Shown piece by piece: positions 11,720-17,129 of a DNA stretch of 17,129 nucleotides (within the stretch, counting starts at the first letter, position 1; each line of letters starts with the position of its first letter). Source of the stretch: Burkholderiales bacterium (lineage in GTDB: Bacteria; Pseudomonadota; Gammaproteobacteria; Burkholderiales; Burkholderiaceae_F); assembly GCA_021205255.1 (NCBI GenBank), contig JAJPXW010000004.1:1-17129 (forward strand), written 5' to 3'. The notes below the pieces were generated by a model. It was given only the letters and a program-made list of their open reading frames with translations, had not been told where the DNA came from and made no database searches. A program made the position numbers and the translations under genes.

Positions 11720-14386
11720 ATGGACTTTAAGCATTATCTTCATTCCATGTTTAACCCTACTGCGATTGCAGTTGTGGGAGTTAGCGATAAACCTGATAGC
11801 CTAGGTGCGCTACTTTGGCAGCATCTTCAGGAAGCCAAGGCTTTTGCAAAGCTTTTTCCCGTTAACTCAAAGCTTAAGAACATTGGTGATGAAAAATGCT
11901 TTTCGAAAATAGCTGATATCAAAGAACCCATAGATTTGGTAGTGCTAGCTGAGCCTCCGGAATACTATGAGAAGGTTCTAGCGGAATGCATGCAGTTGAA
12001 AGTCGGTTCAGTTCTGCTCTGCGGAGGCTATCCCAAGTCTGAAATTACAGAAAAGATTAAAGAAAAGATCGCCGAGTGCGCAAAGTCCGGTGTCAAGATA
12101 GCTGGACCGCAGTCGTTGGGAATTCTCCATCCGTCACGCAAACTCAATGCATCTTTTTTACCTGAAATGCCAGCTGAAGGCGGAGTTGGTCTAATTAGCC
12201 AATCTCCTGGCCTAGTAAGTAGCATGATTGAGATTGCCCTGGAGCATAAAGCTGGATTTTCCTTTGTCATCGATCCAGGAATGGAGCAAGAGTTATTGGC
12301 GGCTGATTACTTGGATATGATGGCTTCCGATCCTATGACAACTGTAGTTGTACTGTATCTGGAAACTTTCAGGAATCCAAGGAAGCTCCTTTCGGCAGTG
12401 CGCCTAGCATCCCGAACTAAACCAGTTATTTTGCTTAAAGGCGGACAATCTAGAGCTGCTGAAGACATTGTGGTCAATAACAACTCCGTGCCACATCGCT
12501 CAGGCAAGCTAATGGACCGAGCTTTAGAAAAAGCAGGTGCGCTTTTAGTAAATTCCGTTCAGGATTTCGCTTCAGTCATCCAAGCTTTTTCCTTTAGTCG
12601 CAAGTTTAGTGCCGGTTCTGTCTATGGGTTAGTCAATAGCAAAGGTCTCGATACGTTAATGGCAGATTCTCTCGATAAGTGCCATGTTCAGATTGCAAAG
12701 ACAGACCCCTCAACCGCTTCGGAGCTAGCAGAAAAATTTCATATTCCTTTTCCTTACGCAAATCCAATTAATGCGGGATTAAACGCTTCCCCCGAAGTTA
12801 TAGCCAACCTTGCGGCCTTTGTGCTGACGATGGAAAGTTGCGGCGGTTTGCTCATGGCTATCGGCGTAAACCCCATGAGTTCACAGGAAGAGATCGCTAA
12901 AGCGTTAGTGCCGGTCCTAAAAGATAATGCCAAGCCAGTTGTTACAGTATGGATAGGCTCAAGCAGTGCACGGAAAGCCATTGCTCATATGCAAAAGAAC
13001 GGGATTCCAGCGCTTGACGACATTGAAGCTGCTTGTTTAACTATCGGGTTAATGGAAAAGTTCCGTGGCATCCGGCATGCGAAGAACCAAATCCTACAAG
13101 CTCCCGCTTCGGAACCTGCCGAAACCTATGAAGGAGTCAGAAAGATTGTCCAGAAGGCTAAAAGAAGAAAACGTAATCTTATCTATGAAGAAGACGCGAA
13201 GCGAATGCTTGCTAGCCTTGGAATCCATACGGCGGCTGCAATGGAAGCCGGTTCGATAGGCGAAGCTCGAGAAGCGGCTTTTGCCTTAGGCTATCCCGTA
13301 GCTATGAAGCTAAGGACTGACGGAGTACTCTCAAAAAGCGAAGTTAACGGCGTTATTCTGGGCATTCGTAACGAAGACGAGCTGCAAGCAGCGTGGGACG
13401 CCTTGAAACAAAGGGCTGAGAATGCGTTAATCAGTCGCCGGGATTTTGGGGTTCTGGTCCAAAAGATGATTACTGATAAGAACCTGCGGGAACTTAAGGT
13501 AGGGTTCCGTACAACAGATCAGTTCGGTCCGATGGTGTATGTGGGAATCGGCGGCTTATATGGAAGCCTCGGGTATGAACCAATATCTAATTTCGTACCG
13601 CTTACTAAGGCTGATGCTAAATCTATGCTGGAGACTTCCGAAGTTAGGCACTTGCTTAGCGAATGCAAGGGGATGGCTGCTGTCGATCCAGAACCTATTG
13701 CTGAAATTCTTTTAAAGCTCTCTCAGCTAGCTACCGTGGTCCCCGCGCTCCGGTCTTTGGAAATCGATCCATTGCTGTGCGGAGGACAGTGGCCAATCGT
13801 ATTAGATGCAAACGCCGTAACTGGACCGCTACCACTGGAAGCCGATGAGAAATTTTCTCATTTGGTATTCCCAGTGACTAATAACCTTAAGGAAATAAAC
13901 ATAAAAGGCAATTTCGGCAACCTCGTTCTTAAAAGCGCCGAACCGGCAGATGCCGAGGCTTTTAAGAAGTATTTGGATAGTTTGTCACAGCACAGCCGTC
14001 AACAGCGCTTCCATGGAGCAAGTAGCGACGAAGTCATTATTACTAACGCTCTGACTTCTGATCCGGATCGCAGCTTATGTTTATTTTCTAGAGATAGGGA
14101 GGGTAGGCCCGATGAAATCGTGGCGGAAGCCATGTTCTCGATACTTCCGAATGGAACGTCCGCTGAATTTGGCATTTCAGTAAAGGACTCCTGGCAGAAA
14201 ATGGGACTATCAGGGCCACTTATGTCCGCTCTTGAGGAAAATGCCCGGAAGTTTGGATTAAAACAACTTATTGGCTATGTTCTCAACGATAACGAAGCCA
14301 TGAAGAGAATGATGCTAAAAAGAGGTTACGCGCCAACACCGGATGAGTCGGACCCGCACATAACGCTGTACACCCTAGAGCTGTAA
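11720..14386 (+). CDS. patZ: Pat/PatZ-type protein lysine acetyltransferase (acyl-CoA synthetase-like plus GNAT)
   Basis: Acetyl-CoA-dependent protein N-epsilon-lysine acetyltransferase; the best-known target of this family is acetyl-CoA synthetase (Acs), which it inactivates. The 888-residue protein has a CoA-binding Rossmann domain (about 8-135, with FNPTAIAVVGVS), succinyl-CoA-ligase-like domains (about 150-460, GLISQSPGLVS, KGGQSRAA), an ATP-grasp-like domain (about 488-705) and a C-terminal GNAT domain (about 734-888) with SAEFGISV and WQKMGLSG, the acetyl-CoA pyrophosphate loop. The ATP-grasp motif reads DGVLSKSEVNGV, lacking the His usually found before the Lys, which fits a non-synthetase role. 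ATG 11720 matches the family start; the frame is open to TTG 11663. It is divergent from mtnA, and the crotonase gene follows after 95 bp, possibly in one operon. No terminator is seen between them. Confidence 0.9.
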   Translation: MDFKHYLHSMFNPTAIAVVGVSDKPDSLGALLWQHLQEAKAFAKLFPVNSKLKNIGDEKCFSKIADIKEPIDLVVLAEPPEYYEKVLAECMQLKVGSVLLCGGYPKSEITEKIKEKIAECAKSGVKIAGPQSLGILHPSRKLNASFLPEMPAEGGVGLISQSPGLVSSMIEIALEHKAGFSFVIDPGMEQELLAADYLDMMASDPMTTVVVLYLETFRNPRKLLSAVRLASRTKPVILLKGGQSRAAEDIVVNNNSVPHRSGKLMDRALEKAGALLVNSVQDFASVIQAFSFSRKFSAGSVYGLVNSKGLDTLMADSLDKCHVQIAKTDPSTASELAEKFHIPFPYANPINAGLNASPEVIANLAAFVLTMESCGGLLMAIGVNPMSSQEEIAKALVPVLKDNAKPVVTVWIGSSSARKAIAHMQKNGIPALDDIEAACLTIGLMEKFRGIRHAKNQILQAPASEPAETYEGVRKIVQKAKRRKRNLIYEEDAKRMLASLGIHTAAAMEAGSIGEAREAAFALGYPVAMKLRTDGVLSKSEVNGVILGIRNEDELQAAWDALKQRAENALISRRDFGVLVQKMITDKNLRELKVGFRTTDQFGPMVYVGIGGLYGSLGYEPISNFVPLTKADAKSMLETSEVRHLLSECKGMAAVDPEPIAEILLKLSQLATVVPALRSLEIDPLLCGGQWPIVLDANAVTGPLPLEADEKFSHLVFPVTNNLKEINIKGNFGNLVLKSAEPADAEAFKKYLDSLSQHSRQQRFHGASSDEVIITNALTSDPDRSLCLFSRDREGRPDEIVAEAMFSILPNGTSAEFGISVKDSWQKMGLSGPLMSALEENARKFGLKQLIGYVLNDNEAMKRMMLKRGYAPTPDESDPHITLYTLEL

Positions 14387-14481
14387 TAGCTTTTCTTAAT
14401 TCCTGAATTCCTCAAATTAACTATAGGCCGGAGAAGGCAGGGTGAAAATCGGGCAACAATCGTAAAATTTTGGAGAATTCA

Positions 14482-15234
14482 ATGCCTATAGTCACAACAA
14501 TAGAAAATAAGGTTGCCCAAATAGCCATCCAACGTCCAGAAAGAAGAAATACTCTGGATACGGAAATGTGCACAGAGCTTTCCAAGCATATTAGGGAAAG
14601 TGAAAAGGATGAGAAAGTCAGAGTCTTAATGCTGACAGGAGAATCCAACGTTTTCTGCGCTGGACTCGACATCGATGAAATGATGAAAAATCCACATCCT
14701 CTATTCGAAGCGTTTAAGGATGTCATTAATGCTCTTGACGAATGTACTAAGCCTATTGTCGTTGCCGTGGCTGGTCCAGCTGTTGCACAAGGCGCCGTCA
14801 TTCTCTATCACTGCGATTTGGTCTACTGTGGAGAGCATGCTCTCTTTTCGCTGCCGGACGTTGCCTTGGGATTATGTCCGCAGTTAGGTACGGGTCTATT
14901 TGCAGTTAAAAACGGTGGTTATAAAAGAGCAATGCAGAAGATATTGCTTTGCGAACCGATGAATCCGCATGAAGCGGCCACGCTTGGAATAGTTACTGGC
15001 GTCGTTCCAGATGACAAGCTTATGCAGCAGGCAACCGCCGTCTCCTCTAGATTGACTACTCTGCCTCAAAAGGCTGTTCTAGCGACTAAGGAAATTCTCA
15101 AGGCAGCTAATTTCCGTGGAATAAAAGAGCAATCGGAATTAGAGCAGAACGTATTTAAAGAGCTCTTTAACGCAGAAGAATCTCGAGAGGCTATGCAAGC
15201 TTTCTTGGAAAAGCGCACACCTAAATTCGACTAG
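14482..15234 (+). CDS. Crotonase-superfamily protein (enoyl-CoA hydratase/isomerase-like) with altered active site
   Basis: Acyl-CoA-binding crotonase-fold enzyme of 250 residues. The first oxyanion-hole segment is FCAGLDIDEM (58-67) and the second is GPAVAQGA (98-105); CDLVYCGEHALFSLPDVALG (111-130) continues the core. Aligned to enoyl-CoA hydratase, the Glu of GGGCEL is replaced by V106 and the Glu of the QPE motif by D126. Loss of the first Glu argues against a classical hydratase; an isomerase or another crotonase reaction is more likely, though this is inference. The start ATG 14482 has GGAG (14472-14475) 6 nt upstream; the TTG at 14470 overlaps that site and is rejected. It probably follows the acetyltransferase gene in one unit and ends in a strong terminator. 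No fatty-acid oxidation genes lie nearby apart from the thioesterase. Confidence 0.87.
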   Translation: MPIVTTIENKVAQIAIQRPERRNTLDTEMCTELSKHIRESEKDEKVRVLMLTGESNVFCAGLDIDEMMKNPHPLFEAFKDVINALDECTKPIVVAVAGPAVAQGAVILYHCDLVYCGEHALFSLPDVALGLCPQLGTGLFAVKNGGYKRAMQKILLCEPMNPHEAATLGIVTGVVPDDKLMQQATAVSSRLTTLPQKAVLATKEILKAANFRGIKEQSELEQNVFKELFNAEESREAMQAFLEKRTPKFD

Positions 15235-15277
15235 GCCTCAAGGTCTAGAAGCACTTCCACTCCAGTTCACTTTAATT

Positions 15278-15319
15278 AAGTTTGGGCAGTGGCTTTAGCT
15301 ACACTGCCCAAACTTTTTT
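15278..15319 (+). terminator. Strong intrinsic terminator after the crotonase gene
   Basis: A perfect 14-bp stem (15278-15291 with 15302-15315) with a 10-nt loop is followed by an uninterrupted run of six T (15314-15319). It sits 43 nt past the crotonase stop and 27 nt before the end of the convergent thioesterase gene. The minus-strand side lacks a T-run, though the stable stem may still limit read-through from that side. Confidence 0.93.
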
Positions 15320-15346
15320 CTTGGCGTCGTTCTATTGTCTAGTGGA

Positions 15347-16279
15347 TTACGGCCTAATGGAACTTGACAACTTGACTTTTCCAGGCCTATCGACTTTTTG
15401 CTTTTTACCCTGGGCGTCAAGAGCTACGTAAACAAGTTGAGCGTCCGTCACATGGACAATGTTGTAGTTATCCTTCAGAAGCCTTTCTGCAAAGACATCA
15501 ACATCTACCGTGATTGAAGTGGTACCGACTTTTAGTATGCGCGAGTAGAAAGATACGACATCGCCCACATAAACAGGTTCCTTGAATGTGAAGTTCGTCA
15601 CTGCTACGGTTGCCACACGGGATTGGGCCTCAAGCAGAGCCGGAACGGCACCGGCGAGATCGCATTGGCTCATGACCCAGCCGGCAAACACGTCGCCAAA
15701 CTCATTAGTATCGGACGGCATAGGCATAAGCCTCAATGCCGGCTTAGTAGCTGGCAGATCAAGAACTAAGTTTTTATCCTTAGACTGTTTGGCAGGAACT
15801 ATTCTTTTAAGTGTCGGAAGAATATGAAGCTCAATTTCGTTTATTGCTTTATCTTGTAAAGTCTCTTTAGGGCGATCGACTGGTTGAGGCCGACCTTGTG
15901 CGTCCAATGCTACATAGACGATTTGCGCCTCAGTGACTTTTACTATTTGTGTTCTGTTTTCTCGAATTCGTTCAGAGAATACTTCGACATCCACAGTTAC
16001 GGAGGTGGTGCCAACTTTGGCAATAGTTCCGTAGAAGGAAACTAGATCGCCGACATTGACTGGTTCCTTGAATGCAAAGCTCGTAACGGCAACTGTGGCC
16101 ACTCTACTCTTGGCGCGATTAGCAGCGCAAGTGGCACCAGCAAGGTCCGCGTGACTCATAATCCAGCCTCCAAAGATATCTCCGTACTGGTTTGTATCTG
16201 CAGGCATTGGCATCACCCTAGTTGCCGGGCTTACATCCTTAGGTAAAGTAATTGGAGATGTTGACAGTTTATTTTCCAT
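15347..16279 (-). CDS. Acyl-CoA thioesterase with two fused YciA-like hotdog domains
   Basis: Hydrolyses acyl-CoA to free acid and CoA in the cytosol; YciA enzymes act on a broad range of chain lengths. The 310-residue protein is a tandem duplication: residues 19-137 and 181-299 align without a gap over 119 positions with about two thirds identity by hand count. Each copy has MPMPxDTN, the GD(I/V)F(G/A)GW motif (33-39 and 195-201), the catalytic Asp of the YciA family in SHADLAGA (D45) and SQCDLAGA (D207), VATVAVTxFxFKEPV and KVGTTS. A 43-residue linker joins them. YciA proteins are usually single domains of about 130 residues that oligomerise; here both active-site Asp residues survive. ATG 16279 is preceded on the minus strand by AAGGGG 8 nt upstream. 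A divergent ABC ATPase gene shares the promoter region. Confidence 0.93.
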   Translation of the reverse strand: MENKLSTSPITLPKDVSPATRVMPMPADTNQYGDIFGGWIMSHADLAGATCAANRAKSRVATVAVTSFAFKEPVNVGDLVSFYGTIAKVGTTSVTVDVEVFSERIRENRTQIVKVTEAQIVYVALDAQGRPQPVDRPKETLQDKAINEIELHILPTLKRIVPAKQSKDKNLVLDLPATKPALRLMPMPSDTNEFGDVFAGWVMSQCDLAGAVPALLEAQSRVATVAVTNFTFKEPVYVGDVVSFYSRILKVGTTSITVDVDVFAERLLKDNYNIVHVTDAQLVYVALDAQGKKQKVDRPGKVKLSSSIRP

Positions 16280-16332
16280 GATTGCCGCCCCTTATATTTC
16301 CGTCATTAATCCTAGAATTTCAAAGTTTCGCT

Positions 16333-16361
16333 TATATACTGTATGCCATCTGAAGAAGCAA
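16333..16361 (-). promoter_or_regulatory. Promoter of the thioesterase gene, overlapping a divergent -10 box
   Basis: On the minus strand TTGCTT (16361-16356) and TATATA (16338-16333) are 17 bp apart, each 4 of 6 consensus. The plus strand reads TATACT at 16335-16340, a good -10 box for the ABC ATPase gene at 16378, though its -35 position is poor. The two -10 boxes overlap, so the divergent genes may compete for RNA polymerase. Confidence 0.38.
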
Positions 16362-16377
16362 ATAAAGTGACCTAAAA

Positions 16378-17112
16378 ATGCCGATGATCGAGATAAAAAA
16401 TGTCAGCAAGTGGTACGGGGATTTTCAAGTTCTCAGAAACTGCTCCGCATCGGTAGAAAAAGGTGAAGTGCTAGTTATTTGCGGACCGTCCGGCTCGGGA
16501 AAGTCCACCTTAATTAAAACAGTCAATGCCCTTGAACCATTCCAAAGCGGCGAAATTTCAGTTAACGGCGTCAATCTCGCTACTCCTGGAACTGACCTTC
16601 CAAAGTTAAGGTCACATGTAGGAATGGTGTTTCAGCACTTTGAGCTATTTCCTCACCTCACTATTAAAGACAATCTCATCCTTGCGCAAACGAAAGTGCT
16701 TAAGAGAAGCAGGGATGCGGCAATTAAAAGAGGTTTGGAGCTATTGAACCGGGTAGGGCTTGGCTCACAAGCTGAAAAGTTTCCAAACCAGCTTTCCGGT
16801 GGACAACAGCAGCGTGTCGCCATAGCCCGTGCTTTGGCTATGGATCCTGTTTGCATGCTTTTTGACGAACCGACTTCGGCCCTTGATCCGGAAATGATCA
16901 ATGAAGTGCTCGACGTAATGGTCAAACTTGCTCAAGAAGGTATGACCATGATGGTGGTCACCCATGAGATGGGCTTTGCGAGGAAAGTCGCCGACAGAGT
17001 TATTTTTATGGATTCTGGAGAAATTGTCGAAGATGCGCCGACAGAAGAATTTTTCCAGGCACCCAAGAGCAAAAGAGCTCGTCAATTCCTCGCCAAGATT
17101 CTGCATCATTGA
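16378..17112 (+). CDS. Polar amino-acid ABC transporter ATP-binding protein (GlnQ/GltL type)
   Basis: ATPase subunit that drives uptake of a polar amino acid (glutamine, glutamate/aspartate or similar) at the inner face of the cytoplasmic membrane. The 244-residue protein has Walker A GPSGSGKST (36-44), the Q-loop at Q86 in MVFQHFELFPHLT, the signature LSGGQQQR (139-146), Walker B CMLFDEP with E164, the D-loop SALDPE and the switch H196 in VVTHEMGF. It matches the polar amino-acid family along its full length. The exact substrate cannot be told from the ATPase alone. The permease and binding-protein genes are not upstream, where a thioesterase is divergent, so they may follow to the right of the window or lie elsewhere. 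The ribosome binding site is weak; ATG 16384 is a possible alternative start. Confidence 0.95.
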   Translation: MPMIEIKNVSKWYGDFQVLRNCSASVEKGEVLVICGPSGSGKSTLIKTVNALEPFQSGEISVNGVNLATPGTDLPKLRSHVGMVFQHFELFPHLTIKDNLILAQTKVLKRSRDAAIKRGLELLNRVGLGSQAEKFPNQLSGGQQQRVAIARALAMDPVCMLFDEPTSALDPEMINEVLDVMVKLAQEGMTMMVVTHEMGFARKVADRVIFMDSGEIVEDAPTEEFFQAPKSKRARQFLAKILHH

Positions 17113-17129
17113 TAGATCTTTAAGAAATT

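Overview
The window looks like chromosomal DNA of a moderately AT-rich betaproteobacterium of the order Burkholderiales, probably Sutterellaceae-like (Sutterella/Parasutterella/Turicimonas). This rests on the betaproteobacterial style of AspRS, the FmdB-to-aspS gene order, a VirK/YbjX (DUF535) protein, and lipoprotein and small-protein families I recognise from Burkholderiales. The genus is inference; no rRNA is present.

Layout. 1-567: no gene, but rich in inverted repeats and ending in a good intrinsic terminator at 409-447, so it may carry a structured RNA. 568-4683 (+): ssb, a VirK/YbjX-family gene with its own promoter, an FmdB-type zinc-ribbon gene and aspS, then a terminator. 4820-7514 (-): an MFS transporter and a sotB-like sugar-efflux MFS gene broken by one in-frame ochre codon. 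7569-9695 (-): three tandem paralogous lipoproteins with BamE/SmpA-like repeats, plus a small conserved protein of unknown function between the second and third copies. 9845-11606 (-): a two-gene operon of mtnA and a FucA-type class II aldolase, the core pair of a methylthioribose/5-deoxyribose salvage route (DHAP shunt). 11720-15234 (+): a Pat/PatZ-type protein lysine acetyltransferase and a crotonase-fold protein lacking the usual hydratase glutamates, closed by a 14-bp perfect terminator. 15347-16279 (-): an acyl-CoA thioesterase made of two YciA-like hotdog domains fused in tandem. 16378-17112 (+): a polar amino-acid ABC transporter ATPase, divergent from the thioesterase.

How the genes work together. 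The left part is housekeeping (ssDNA binding, tRNA charging). The middle is envelope and transport. The right part clusters acyl-CoA-related functions (acetyl-CoA-dependent lysine acetylation, crotonase, thioesterase) next to nucleoside by-product salvage. No mobile element, CRISPR array, tRNA or rRNA was seen. The most interesting points are the mtnA-aldolase pair, the lipoprotein triplication, the fused double-hotdog thioesterase, the atypical crotonase and the structured region before ssb.
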